The position numbers and the translations under genes were made by a program. The notes beneath the pieces were generated by a model. It was not told the DNA's origin and ran no database searches. It was given only the letters and a program-made list of their open reading frames with translations. From Diphasiastrum complanatum (Eukaryota; Streptophyta; Lycopodiopsida; Lycopodiales; Lycopodiaceae), in the NCBI GenBank assembly GCA_029204225.1, contig CM055102.1, positions 21,553,894 through 21,617,893 on the forward strand: a DNA stretch of 64,000 bases. Direction: 5' to 3'. Position 1 is the first letter of the stretch. The number at the start of each line of letters is the position of its first letter. Shown piece after piece: positions 1-11,602 of this stretch.

Positions 1-445
1 AGTGTGTGTAAAGAATAGCGTCAGAAGCTTATCAGAGATAGAAAAAGTAGATGTCTTGTACATTGATTCATTATTTGTCAGTAATAGGGTCGTTCCTTTA
101 TAGATTGAATTAGCTTTGTAGAGCACGTGGTTTCGTCTACTATTGTCTTGTGCTCTACTGCATTATTGACATGTATATTTTGCTATACTTAATATGATAA
201 CAGCTCTTTTGTTCTGCATTCATATTTGTGTCAATATTGTTATGCTTAATTTTCATTCTGTCTGACTTTCTTGTTGCTCAGTCTATAGGTAATCTTTTTT
301 AGCGAGTTAATATTAGTCTAGTTGTTGATGACTAATACTTAGTCTTGCCTTTCGCGAATCGTTCGCAACTGATTATCAGTCGAGCTCAGTCTAGCTCTTC
401 GCAAATCATTCACGACAAATAATTTGTCTAGCTATTTGCGACAAA
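1..445. other. No gene seen; probable 3' flank or LTR of copia-1
   Basis: No coding signal is visible in either direction. The stretch lies just past the point where the minus-strand copia-1 reading would end. It may therefore be that element's 3' LTR, but no second copy was found in the window to prove it. Its right part (about 350-445) carries several short motifs of the type TTCGCGAATC or TTCGCAAATC. Confidence 0.3.
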
Positions 446-464
446 TTATTCTTCTGGTGTTTTA

Positions 465-560
465 TTAATGTTTGGCTATGTAATCAGAATGACCGTGATT
501 TCCATCAGTAGGAAAGCATTTGGAACCCTGCATCACAACAATAACACAAACCATAAACTA
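465..560 (-). pseudogene. Copia-1 RNase H remnant left of the nested insertion
   Basis: Read on the minus strand, this short piece gives a broken match to the start of a Ty1/copia RNase H region, including GHSDYIAKH where active elements have GYSDSDWAG-like sequence (about 474-494). It is the expected continuation of the copia-1 polyprotein, whose other half stops at about 6272, next to the insertion boundary. Frameshifts and stops are present. The match is short, so the assignment rests largely on position and strand. Confidence 0.45.
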
Positions 561-1026
561 GTTGAAATTCTGGTAGAATCTAGTGCAGTATGCAGATCAC
601 ATCACACAATCACCATAGCCACTCCTCACAAGCTCTCAAAGATGGCACAACAAAAGTTATTAGATAACAAAGAAACACTGTACATATAGAGTATTCACAA
701 ACTGCATAAAAAGACAGGTGTTCTAAAATTGGCCTACCACCTGTCAAACTAAGGTCGGGCCCAATATGGCCAAATTTGACCAACAAACTTGGGACATGCC
801 CCCAAGTATAGCAAGTACTGTAAATAGTTCTGTACAGGCTAATTCTTCCTATGTGTGGCTACCCGACTAATCCAAGTAGTCGTCTACAGGATCAGTGCCC
901 GATCAATATATCCTAATGGGCCATGTCCCGATCACAACCATATACAGTAAACCAAATAAACCGTACACTAATTACATCATCACATTTAGAGCTTATACTA
1001 ATGAATCAGATCACAAGCTGATTTCT
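561..1026 (-). repeat. 3' LTR of the LARD-like element
   Basis: Direct repeat of 5802-6266, over 90 % identical by eye with scattered substitutions. On the minus strand it follows a purine-rich tract (1027-1040), which makes it the 3' LTR. Confidence 0.8.
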
Positions 1027-4000
1027 AACTCTCTCTCTTAAACTCAAATGTGATAAGAGTGGAAAACAATATATTGCAGCAGTGTCTGGAGTGTCCAAAA
1101 GATGTTATGCATATCACAGCTACTATGTACGTGACTCACACTCAAGCACACCAACAAACCACCAGTTTTGACTCACAGTATCATGTAAACACAATGCTCA
1201 TATAGATTGTCTACCACACTCTCGACCAACTGACTCGTCCCCAATCCGACTTGAACACAACTGGACCACATGAGCGACATGGCTCAAACTGAATCCCACT
1301 ACCACCATGAGACTTACATCCTCCATCTAGCTAGGTTGACATCCTATCAGACACTTACAAGCACAAACCTGTAAAGCTGACATACATGAGCGACTGAGGC
1401 TCAACCTGAGGAAATCTTACTGCCACCATAAGATTGCACCCTCACCAGATAAACAACTAGTAGACAATGACAAGTCAATGAGCATAAATGACTACTTTGT
1501 TTCACTGTAGCAAATGCACAACCACATACAACTCCGACTCAGATCTAGACTCCCATGACAAAGTAACATGCAAGCCCACACACACTCATGCAAACCAACA
1601 CAAATATTAAAGTGTCAAATACATGACCAAGGCATGTCCATAAGTGGTATCCTGTCGTACCAACACCCGTGCCACCTGTAGATCCGCTGCCACACCATTG
1701 GTCACCAAATCAGGTCCTGAACCATGGCCTGCACCTATACCAAGATGCTCTCACGTCCAAGCATATACATCTATCCAATAAGTCCTAAAAGCTGATCCCC
1801 ATCCATTCTCCATGCTCCAAGCACAAGAGTTTACCAAGAACTCAATGAATGAATGTACACAAATCTCACCATAGGCTATACCTGAGTAGCTCGCCCACCT
1901 CCCAAAGATAATGATGATGATCTGTCTGTCCTACATCCCATGTAGGTTCAACTTTCCTTGCTCAACTCTGATTTGACCAGTCTATAGGCCTCCCACCAAG
2001 GAGCCTATCTCCCCACAACATCCATCATAGCGTCCAAGCCAAAGCAGATGCAAAGTAGATCCACTATCTTGATGAATAACTCACCCACGATCCATAGCAT
2101 ATCAGGTAGGATAGCTCCAGAACCCTGTACTCTCCTGTACCATCTGATCACCAAGTATCCATTACCCGCTGATATCTCCCCAAGTATCTGTCCACCTGTA
2201 GTGCAACTAGACTCCAACTAGATCTAACCAAAAGTTGCATCTTGCTTACCAAATAATGATGGATAGACACAACATGTGACACCAACCTGGAGATAACTGT
2301 GCATATAACCATGCAGCTCACCTGATCACTCGCCAAAGTATCAACTGTCACTCCCTGAGCAACCATCTCCATCCCTGCTGGCTCACAACCATGGGCATGC
2401 TGGATCAACATCACCTCGTAATGCACTCCATGCCCTCAAGATATGTACCACCCCATGTACATTTCATGTCACCTACCTCCAAGTAGGCTTGACTAATCCC
2501 TAGGTCACCACATGATGCACCAACTGAAGAACATCGTCCATACATCAAATGACATGTCATATCTGAGCAACTGTAGCATCTCCCTGAGTGCCACCCCAAT
2601 GGACTCATCATCCACATACTATGCTCATCTGATGTCTCCGATCCTGGTCACCATCCTGCTAGACAAGCCGAACTCCAAAGCATCACCTGCTCTACCTGGC
2701 TCCTAGCATCTGCTCGCTCTCCCTAGCTATGTGCCACCCGACACCATGCCGACGCAAGCCTGTCCCTGAGTCGCTGCTCACGGGAACCCGAGACTGCTGT
2801 CTCCCTGATCGTATTGAGGTATATGGCTCTGAGTGACTTCCTCTAGGCTTTCCCATGATCTCACCACCTGAGAATCTACACCATGGAAATTCGAACACCT
2901 GTGCCAAGCCTAGACTCCTGCAAATACAGCCAAATGCATGAAAGCTATAGATAGCTTATCCACACCCATGATGGTAGATGTCTCCCCATCAATGCCAATG
3001 TCCAAAACTGGCCCCCTGCTGTAATGCCATCCTGTACTCCCAAATGAGCACACCATGAAATCCTCGCCATTAGTATCTCCTACAGTAGATTGCTAGAAAA
3101 ACACCCATCATAGTGTTTGCCCTCCGATCACACCTTGTGCGATCTCCATCAGCTCTCCAACCTAGAGCTGGCTCTCAAAGCTTCGTGCTTTGCCCATTTG
3201 CGTTTGCAGCTTCTTGATCCCATCATGAATCCCACCTGTAAGTCCTGTCATGCCAATTACTCAAGTCCAATATGAAATAGTTACCCCCTGATGATCATCC
3301 CATGTCATCCTGCAGTGCTATCCCTACTAGGTATCCAATGCCATCCCTGATCACAAAGATCTGAGCATCTACCCTACAATGCCCACATGTATTCCCCCAA
3401 GCGAGCTCCAAGCTGCTCCTATGAATGGTTCCAAACCACTCCCTAATGATACACTGAGATGTGAAAGCCACCATCAGGTCCCTCACATGACTATGCATGC
3501 CAATATCCCTCCAAGTGAACCTGTGAAATCTTCCATGGTCCAAACCAAATAATTTGCACCTCGCCATCACTGGAATCTGCATCTCTGATGCAATCCTGAT
3601 ATGGCAATTGACTTGACTTATCCAAACTAGCAGTTGAAGTGTATCTGACAAACCTGATACACTGCTCCACAGCTACAATGGCTTGATCAAAATTGACTTA
3701 CCGACTACAAAACCGCAAAATCATCACACTCATCACTCTCCAAGAGCATCCAAGGTGTGATTATTGACCCATTCTTCATTCTTTGCATGTCCCACACACA
3801 GCTCATCCAATGCAAGTCCGCTATCTTGCCCAATGGCTTCCAACTGGCACCACCTCGCACTTCCATCACCTGTGACCGCCAAAATGTGTGTACCTCCAAG
3901 CTAGCCCATATTTCTCTCTGAATGAGAAATTTTCAAGCTACATATGTGTGTGTCAATGTAGCTATCACCTAACTCGACAATGCCACTGTTGATCATACCT

Positions 4001-5790
4001 GTGAGAGCGTTCCCCCAAAATGCCACTTGGCATTGGTTGGTTCGAACCCCAAAAGTTGAACCTGATCACAAAGATTTTTCACCTGTAATTGGCATACCAT
4101 GCCTACCTCTCACCTGTGATTGGTTGCCCTCTCAAAATTGTCGCCAATGATGAGTAGTCACGACGCCAAACTGCACTTCTATCACCAATACTAGCTTTCT
4201 CCACACAATTCCGCTACCATTGGCCCCCATACCACATTTACCACTTTCAAACACCCTGTTACCCTGTCAAGAGTAAGTAATAATGATTTAGAAGTGCCAT
4301 TACTAGGTCACCCGCACTCCGCTCAATAGAATGGTAGTGAAAACTCCCCAGAACACATTTCTCTCTTCTCTGTGACGTCACTCTGTCCGCTGGCTCTGAA
4401 CAGCCAGTTTTAGGGGTCATTTTGGCCCAAGGATGGCCAAAAAATGTGCCCTCTAGCCAAAGTTATTCCTTTCTAAAGGGTGACTTGCAAATTTGAACTA
4501 TTTCTTCATGATGAAGCAACTTCACCTTTCAGTTGTGAAGGGACCCAACTCAGCTTTCAGTATGAAAATTTATAATGAAGTGGAAGTGCTTTATGCACTT
4601 CAGACCCCTTCAATTGAAGTTCTTGGTGGTTTTGAGGCAATCCAATGGTGCATTCACATCCAACGGCTCATATCACATGTGGCCTCCACAATTGATCAGC
4701 AGATTCCTTGATCGCATGGCCACAATGAAACTTGAGCACCAAACGGAGCTCTAGGAGACACAACTCCCTTTCATACACTACAAGACCAGCGTAGCTGGCT
4801 GCGCACGCGCTGGCTCGCGAGCCTTGAAGGCTATCTCTCCTCCATTCTCCTTCAGGCCTTCTTCCAAGCTTTTCAACTATGGCAAATGCTGGGACATTTT
4901 TCACACTTACTCCTCCTCTGGCCCACGGCCATCCATGACCCTTTGCTAGTTTGTTCTAGGGCGCCCATCTGCAGCCGTTGACAACATCCAAAATGGTTCA
5001 CATTAGAGAGAAAACGAAGGATTTTCAACTATAAACCCTAGCCACCATTTTGGCTCTCTGAGAGAATTTGATCCATTGCCATAATCTGTCAACAGCTGTC
5101 CATGGCCATCTGCAGGCTGCCTCGCCCTTCCAGTGCGCCCCTCTTCACAAATTTACACTGTTGCAAAAGGCTTTACATAGAGAACGATCTAAGCTTTTTG
5201 TTCTTTAAACCCTAGCAGCTTGAAGAAGAGGATATCTTGGGCATTTTTTCACATTTTCCAGTGGTTCTTCTTGCAGCTCATCATCTGACTGAGTCGTCCT
5301 TCCTCTAGTGATCTAATCCAATTTACAGTTCTTCAATTGATGCGGTATTGACTGCAAACAAGCCGATTTTCCAAGAAATCTGTTAACACCCCACAAAGCT
5401 GGAAATTTCCGAAATTTCCTCCGTTTTCAACCAAATTTGATCCTATAAATTGCCATGGCTCTCCATCACTGCTCTTTAGAAATCCCTTGCAAGCCCCATT
5501 GCACCAAATGGCTGTCCACATAGTGAATTATGAATCCACCATCAATGATTTTCCCGAAACCAGCGAAACTACAAGTTTCTCCGTGAATTCTCCCTGGAAT
5601 CCACCTATGACGATCGTTCTAATCTTTCCCGAAGCTCCGATCAAAGGAACTTTGCTGTCTCATGCCATCCGGACTGCCGATACCCCGTATGGAGTCCTCT
5701 CTCCTGAGATGCTCCAAGTGCTATTTTTCCTGGTGAAAGACGCTATCCCATAGCTCCACCGGATCGTGCATACCTGCATCACCCTGACGA
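1027..5790 (-). other. Interior of the LARD-like element, no recognisable genes
   Basis: About 4.8 kb between the two LTRs. Short open stretches occur on both strands (for example 3295-3651 minus and 5487-5753 plus). None shows a gag knuckle, protease, RT, RNase H or integrase motif, and none resembles a host gene I know. Its GC content looks higher than that of the flanking copia-1 sequence. It may be a structural leader/spacer, captured host DNA, or both. Confidence 0.6.
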
Positions 5791-5800
5791 TCTGATACCA
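5791..5800 (-). promoter_or_regulatory. Primer binding site of the LARD-like element
   Basis: The plus strand reads tctgatacca, so the minus strand is TGGTATCAGA, the usual plant initiator-Met-tRNA primer binding site. It lies one base from the inner edge of the right LTR. Confidence 0.8.
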
Positions 5801-5801
5801 A

Positions 5802-6266
5802 GTTGAAATTCTGATAGAATCTAGTGCAGTATGCAGATCACATCACACAATCACCATAGCCACTCCTCACAAGCTCTCAAAGATGGCATAGCAAAAGTTA
5901 TTAGATCACAAGAAACACTGTACATATAGAGTATTCACAAAGTGCATGAAAAGGTAGGTGTCCTAAAATTGGCCTACCACCTGTCAAACTAAGGTCGGGC
6001 CCAATATGGCCAAATTCGATTGACAAACTTGGGACATTCCCCCAAGTATAGCAAGTACTGTAAATAACTCTATACAGGCTAATTCTTCCTATGTGTGGCT
6101 ACCCGGCTAACCCAAGTAGTCATCTACGAGATCAGTGCCCGATCAATATATCCTAACGGGTCATGTCCCGATCACAACCATATACAGTAAACCAAATAAG
6201 CTGTACACTAATTACATCATCACATTTAGAGCTTATACTAATGAATCGGATCACAAGCTGATTTCT
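5802..6266 (-). repeat. 5' LTR of the LARD-like element
   Basis: Direct repeat of 561-1026. It abuts the primer binding site on its inner side and the broken copia-1 RT reading on its outer side, with AACTA at 6267-6271 matching 556-560. Confidence 0.8.
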
Positions 6267-6271
6267 AACTA

Positions 6272-7622
6272 ATTTTTTGTTAATTGAAAATATTGCAAAA
6301 TTCGTTTTGCAATCTTCCAATGTGTCAAGCCTGGATTCATGCAGAATTGACTCATCCTGAACATTGCATAAGCAATGTCAGGACATGTGTTGTCTGCAAG
6401 GTACATCAACGATCCTATCAGTTTCCTGTAAGGTGTGAGCTGCATCAACTCTCTCTCTTTTACCGTCCTCGAACAATTTTCGTTCGTCAGCACCGTTCTT
6501 GCAAGCATTGGAGTATTCGCTCCTTTGCAATTCAGCATCTCAAAATCCTCTAGGATTTTTTTGGGTGTATCTGGACTGATGAAGGTACAGCTTACCTCCT
6601 TCATAGTCCCTGTCAATTTGTAAGCCAAGCTAACACCTGGCCTCTCCTAGATCTACAATCTCGAAATGTTTCAAGATGTCATTCTTCACTTTAGCAATCA
6701 GCTTCTCACTCTTGCAGAGTATCAGAGTGTCGTCCACATACACAGGCACAATGATGATCTTCCCATCTATAATTCTCACATACACATTGGAATCAACCAT
6801 TAGTGGCTTGAATCCCAAGGATTTCAGGACTTGATCTTTCTTTTTGTACCATTGTCGAGATGACTGCTTCAGACCATAGATACTCCTATGCATTCTGCAT
6901 GCATAATTAGGAAGTGAATTCGAGACATAACCTGGGGGTTGATCCATATAGACCTCTTCTCTAGCTCACCATGCAAGAAGTTTGTCTTCTCGTCCACAAT
7001 GTGGATCTTGAGGTCATAAGCAGCTGCATATGCAAATAGTAAACGTAGGGACAAATGCTTCATGAAAGGAGAGAAGGTTTCAGAATAATCAATACCATAT
7101 CTCTGAGAGAATCCCTTCGCTACCAGTCTTGCCTTATATTTCAAAACATCTCCATCTGGTCCATACTTTATCTTGTAAACCCATTTGCATTTTACAGTCT
7201 TTTGCTTATCTGCTAATCGCTGCAACATCCATACCTGGTTCTTCCTCATGGATTCCATCTCCTCGTTCATGGCTTGGATCCATTTGTCCTTCTCTGAACA
7301 TTCAATTGCCTCCTCGAATGTCTGTGGTTCACCACTGAATCCACAGAATTCTTTTGATGTAGAAGCAAAGCTGCCTAGCACATATCTTGCTGGCACTCTT
7401 CGTTGTCTTGTCGACCTTCTAGGAGATCCTCCTGGGACAGCAATGCCTTTGCCTTTGTCTGCTCTGCTAGGTCCGAAACCATATTGGTTTACAAGTACTG
7501 TAGCAGAAGGCTACCTCTCGAATCTTTCGTCTTCTGATTCGTCACTCAAATGCGAAGCGACTCAAAAATCTTCGTTTTCAAGTTCATCTTTTGCTCCCTC
7601 TGTCACAGTTGGCAGATCATAG
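6272..7622 (-). pseudogene. Copia-1 reverse transcriptase (broken)
   Basis: Minus-strand Ty1/copia RT domain. In order it shows the N-terminal region with NEEMESM and KCKWVYKIKYGPDG followed by ARLVAKGFSQRYGIDY (about 7396-7060), then SIYGLKQSSRQWYKK, then the catalytic YVDD at 6729-6740, then the C-terminal GSLMYLADNTCPDIAYA and WKIAKRILQYF block. Frameshifts near 6960 and 6629 split it into three frames. The reading ends at 6272, exactly where the LARD-like element is inserted. RT would make the cDNA copy in virus-like particles; this copy cannot make an intact enzyme. Confidence 0.92.
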
Positions 7623-8609
7623 TACTGTCTTCACGAACTTCATAGCTGACAGGATTATCGTTGGCCATCGTTCTGCTCTCATCAAATTTGACATCCCTGA
7701 CTGTCTTCACAGTGTTCATGTCTAGCATGTAGACTCTGTAGTATGACGAATTGTTGTCATATCCTACCAAATATCCCAGTTTAGCTTTCTCATCAAGCTT
7801 CTGTCGAAGCTTATCAGGGATATGTGCATAAGCTGCACAGCCAAAGATTCTGATGTGAGCCAGATTGGGCTTTCTACCCCACCATAATTCGTGTGGTGTC
7901 GTGTGAGAAACACCATACTTCCCTGTCCTATTCTGAATATATGCAGCTGTAGCTACTACTTCAGCCCGCAGTACTCTTGGAGCTTTTGGGTAGGCCATCA
8001 TGCATTTGGTAGCTTCCATCAGGGTCCTATTCTTCCTTTCTGCAACATCGTTGTGCTACGGTGTGTAAGCTACAGTCCTTCTATGAATGATACCACAATC
8101 ATTGCATAAGTCAGTGAAGTGATTCGAGATGTATTCGCCACCTCGATCTGTCCTGATCTACTTCACTTTGTTGCCAGTGCATCTCTTTGCCCAATTCACA
8201 TATTCTGTGAATTTGTCAAGTGCTTCTGATTTATTCTGAATAAAATACACTCTGGCAAATTTACTATAATCATCAATGAAGGTAATGTAATATTTTGAGC
8301 CTCCTACTGAGATCACATTGAAAGGCCCACAGATGTCAGAATGCACTAACTCCAGAATCTTGGTCGTTCTGTAGGAGTCTTTGACAAATGGAGTGTGAGA
8401 CATCTTATCCTTCAGACATGCATCACAGGTGTCGAATTGTTCGCATTCGAGATGTTGGCCCCTGTTATTGCTCCATGATGGCTTGCTTGGTAAAGTGCCA
8501 TCGAGTTCATATGGCATAGTCTTATGTGCCATAGAGTGTCTGGCGAATCATCATGAGTCTGATGCACTTGATCTACAGTAGGCGTACCTTCAGGTGATAT
8601 AGAATACAT
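7603..8609 (-). pseudogene. Copia-1 pre-integrase and integrase (broken)
   Basis: The minus strand shows the pre-integrase motif DTLWHIRLCHMNSMAL and the CDACLKDK finger (about 8540-8410). The integrase core follows: LVHSDICGPF, YYITFIDDYSKFARVYF, then GGEYIS after an in-frame stop at about 8158, and NDVAERKNRTLMEA. The C-terminal part is IFGCAAYAHIPDKLRQKLDEK and the GYLVGY box. The core reading is interrupted by stops between 8158 and 8020. The order pre-integrase, integrase, RT is diagnostic of Ty1/copia. Confidence 0.92.
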
Positions 8610-8739
8610 TTTCTTCTGCCTTGAGTGATCAGGGTACTGGTACTAGTATCAACAACGTTGCATGCTTCATCAGAAAACGTCACACGCATCCCTGCATCAG
8701 CTATTATTGTCACAAAAAGCAAGTCCTACTGTAGTGTAG

Positions 8740-8935
8740 GCACGAACAGAACGTCTTCAAGTCGTTTGTCTCTGTCATTCGTGTTGAGCCACAATGAACC
8801 AATATTGTTCACTTGATGTTTGGATCCATCTCCAAGAACAATGAATCTTGATGGATCAGCACTTTGAAAATCAGACATTATTCATCTTGATGTCACAAAG
8901 TGTGAGGTAGGTCCTGAGTCTAGGATCACCCCTTA
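8740..8935 (-). pseudogene. Copia-1 protease remnant
   Basis: Between the gag knuckle and the pre-integrase region the minus strand reads ILDSGPTSHFVTSR and, further on, VLGDGSKHQV. This is the usual copia protease pattern with the catalytic D-S-G. Stops interrupt it, for example right after the protease start and near 8890. Confidence 0.7.
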
Positions 8936-9702
8936 TGTGTCAGGTGTTGATGCTGCACACACATCTGCATAGATGTAGGTGGTCGAACAATTTTTGTTTG
9001 ATCTCTCTTCGCCCATTTTCGAGCTCTTTAGCTCCTCGACATAGGACGAACTGTTATTGTTCTTTTGTCTGCTTTGTGCTGATTTGTTTCTTGGGTTCAG
9101 GCGGTAGATGGCTGCATGACCCTTCTTGTGGCAGTGAATATACTCAATTTTCGGATTGAGCCAGCACGTATCGATTGTGTGGCCTTCTCGTCTACATCTC
9201 ACGCAAGTCTTCTTTTCTCCACCTTGCTGTTTTGACCTCCCTTTGTTCTTCCACTTATCTTTGTTGGTTCCCTCTACTTGTTGATCACAATCCTACCTTT
9301 GATTCGACTCCCTCTCAGGCTTGAATTGTCTTTTCTTTGTTGCTGTAGAGGGCTTGGTCAGAAGCATCCTTGTGATGAGGGTGTTCTCTAGCCTCGACTT
9401 CCTCTCGAATCTCGACAATTGCCTTTTCGAGGGTCATTGTAGGATCTTTCACGAGCAGGATCCTGGTTGTCTAGAAAGATCTAGATAAGGCTCTCAACAG
9501 GTAAGTAAGCTACTTCTCTGCTGACACTGCATTTTATGCTCCAGAATTGTGTAGTGACATGAATAGATCCTTCATCTTCTTTACAAAAGAAGTGAGATCT
9601 TTGTCGTCCCACTGCAGATTCGTCAGCTGATCTTCCAGCATCATTATTTGACTGTGTGATTTCGTTTAAAATCTCGTGAGCAGTGTATCCCATATTCCAC
9701 AC
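8936..9702 (-). pseudogene. Copia-1 gag with zinc knuckle (broken)
   Basis: The 3' part of a copia gag on the minus strand. A CCHC knuckle reads CVRCRREGHTIDTC (CX2CX4HX4C, about 9165-9206). A second, degenerate CHKKGH half-knuckle follows. Upstream, 9702-9481 has the helical gag pattern and about 9440-9400 reads TLEKAIVEIREEVEARE. Several stops and frameshifts occur. The gag N-terminus is missing; similarity ends near 9715, where a different repeat begins. Confidence 0.8.
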
Positions 9703-9715
9703 TTTGGTTTGATAT

Positions 9716-10296
9716 TGTTGAATGTTGTATTAATTTGTTAATGTAGATCAGCAGTCTCTAACTACTCTCTGAAGGATTGTAGGAATGATATAGCCGATAG
9801 TGACCAGCGATCATATCTGAATTCTTGACGAACTGATTTTGTTTGTGAATTCTTTCGCTTTGCTTCTCTTCGCTTTGTGTTTCACTTCGTGATCACTTGG
9901 CTACAAGCGTAAATCGATTTGAGGGGCTCACTTAGGTTTCGTTTCATCCTGTTTCGTTTCATTTCGTCTCGTCTCGTTCCAGAGCTTGATTGATCTTGTC
10001 GCGAATTCTTTCGCTTCGTTTCGTTTCATTTCGCGATCTGTGTGCTTCCAGCATGAATCAATGTCAGAGCTCGTTTAAGTTTCGCTTTGCTTTGCTTCGT
10101 TTTGTTTCGTTTAGAATTCGTCTCGTTTCGTTTGGTTGTATTACAGAGCCTGCATGATCCAACACGAATTATTCTCGAACAGAAATAATTTGAGTTTCGA
10201 GAAAGTTTTGCGAATCGTTTGAGATAATGTTTTATCAGTTTGCCACCAGAGTAATAGCTAGAATTTTGCATTTTCTGGGTGCATTTTTCATCCACC
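9716..10296 (+). repeat. TTTCG-rich, about 160-bp tandem repeat region, probably an LTR
   Basis: Related units start at the GAATT cores at 9847, 10003 and 10166, giving periods of 156 and 163 bp. Each unit has runs of TTTCG/CTTCG pentamers and a CAGAGC-T-GATC block. The region ends next to a plus-strand primer binding site at 10298, so it is best read as the 5' LTR of a plus-strand element whose body is no longer recognisable. It does not belong to copia-1, which has the opposite orientation. Confidence 0.55.
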
Positions 10297-10297
10297 A

Positions 10298-10310
10298 GTG
10301 GTATTAGAGC
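10298..10310 (+). promoter_or_regulatory. Primer binding site (plus strand) of a lost LTR element
   Basis: TGGTATTAGAGCC differs by one base from the common TGGTATCAGAGCC initiator-Met-tRNA primer binding site. It sits directly after the TTTCG-rich repeat, which ends in CACCA. Confidence 0.65.
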
Positions 10311-11340
10311 CTACCTTGTCATAGTCTGACATAGCCAAAAAGCTATCAGATCCTGGAGGCTAAAGTATTCAATCAACCATCAACAAGTGAACACAAATTC
10401 AGAAGTAATGACTTCAATCATCAGCATACAATCCAAGATTTGTACGGTTCTGGGTTCATCTGGATCTAATATCCGTGAGTTGCAGAGGATGAGAAGAATC
10501 TTGGGGAACCATATTGATAGGTAAAGAAGATCCTAGCAATAAAGCAACACGAGAAATGCACAGGCAGAAGGCAAAATGGAAAGCAGAAAAAAAACGTTAT
10601 GCAAAAACGGAAATTTCCAACCTTGGAATAGAAAAAGCGATGCACAACGTGAACCTTACAATTTGCGAAAAGAGGGAAAAATAGCTATCTAAGAATACTA
10701 GTCTTTTGTTTTTGGGATACATTTTCTAAAACCAAGAGGGCTTTCCCTCAAACTATACCTGAAAAGAGGGAAAAACGCTGGTATGACAATTGAAGAGGCT
10801 TGAAAATAGTCCGTAGGAAAGAAAAACAGTCCTAATTGAACTCGCTGGAGATGCAAGCATACTGCAAGGAACAGAAGAAACTGCTGGTTGTCGCTTGTTG
10901 GAAATACATGCTCGAAGCATTCAAGCTATGAAAGTGATGCAAAAGGTGAAAGGTACAAGATTTTTTTTTCAAACAATCACCTTTAAACTCGAAAGGCTAG
11001 AATATAAATGCACTTATTTGAAGGAAATTTTGGTTGTGAAGCATTGAGAAGACTTCAAAATGCAGGCCAACATGCCAAGGGACATTACTTGGCCCATAGA
11101 ACGAGTTTGAGTTGCCCCTACGTGGCAGGGGCTCCCCGCCATGTTATTCGCCACATAGTGGCAACAAGTGCAACACGTAATAAGAAAGGGGATGTGGCCT
11201 TTTTTTTGGGTGAACCAATGGGAGAGTTCTTTTTTAAGTTTAGACTTGCTAAGTAGTGTAATGTGAAATGGCCCTAAATGGTAGATGTGAGAGAGTGGTG
11301 GATATGCCATGGGAGAAAGATCCAAGTTTGCGGAGAGTAA
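10311..11340. other. Non-coding: element leader remnant and upstream flank of RTF2
   Basis: No gene is seen. The first part may be the leader of the plus-strand element that starts at 10298. The open stretches on opposite strands at 11008-11379 overlap each other, have no recognisable domain and lie in the RTF2 promoter region. Confidence 0.5.
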
Positions 11341-11342
11341 AA

Positions 11343-11367
11343 TATATAATGCCAAGAAGAACACGTG
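11343..11367 (+). promoter_or_regulatory. Putative RTF2 promoter: TATA-like box and G-box
   Basis: A TATATAA string starts at about 11343 and a perfect CACGTG G-box lies at 11362-11367, followed by AC (a CACGTGAC element). Both lie 235-260 bp upstream of the RTF2 start codon. The order (TATA before G-box) is unusual for a focused promoter, so either element may be incidental. A GA-rich run of repeated GAGAGCGA units at about 11494-11533 would lie in the 5' leader. Confidence 0.4.
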
Positions 11368-11602
11368 ACGCAGTTTCATTGGATATCTCTCGAAAGGCTT
11401 AGTGCCTTGTAGGCGACAAAAAAAAATAGTGGAAGAAAACAGTCACCCTTGCCATCCTATCTCCATTTCCCTGTTACCTATTTTCTGTGCTGGAGCGAGA
11501 GGAGAGCGAGAGAGGAGAGCGAGAGAGGAGAGGCGATCGCATCAGTTAGTCGGTTTCTTTTCAAGGATCGTTGGTGCAGTGTGAGCATTGGATCGTAGGC
11601 AG

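Larger units (their letters stand above)
561..6266 (-). mobile_element. LTR element with non-coding interior (LARD-like), inserted in copia-1
   Basis: Two direct repeats of about 465 bp (561-1026 and 5802-6266) enclose 4.8 kb in which no gag or pol is recognisable on either strand. A methionine-tRNA-type primer binding site on the minus strand (TGGTATCAGA, reverse complement of 5791-5800) abuts the right repeat, so the element points left. A purine-rich stretch on the minus strand (reverse complement of 1027-1040) abuts the left repeat as a polypurine tract should. The 5-bp AACTA occurs just outside both ends (556-560 and 6267-6271), like a target-site duplication, and the copia-1 reading breaks here. 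Large non-autonomous LTR elements (LARDs) have this structure. The repeat ends do not show clean TG/CA termini, so the boundaries may be off by a few bases. Confidence 0.75.

Noticed and set aside
2005-3899. Possible genes inside the LARD-like element
   Set aside because: Short overlapping readings on both strands with no conserved motif and no consistent frame.
11008-11379. Small genes on both strands upstream of RTF2
   Set aside because: They overlap on opposite strands, show no domain, and lie in the RTF2 promoter/leader region.
11588-11602. Five-codon N-terminal extension of RTF2
   Set aside because: It starts with TTG, not ATG. Plant nuclear genes start at ATG, so the start was moved to 11603.
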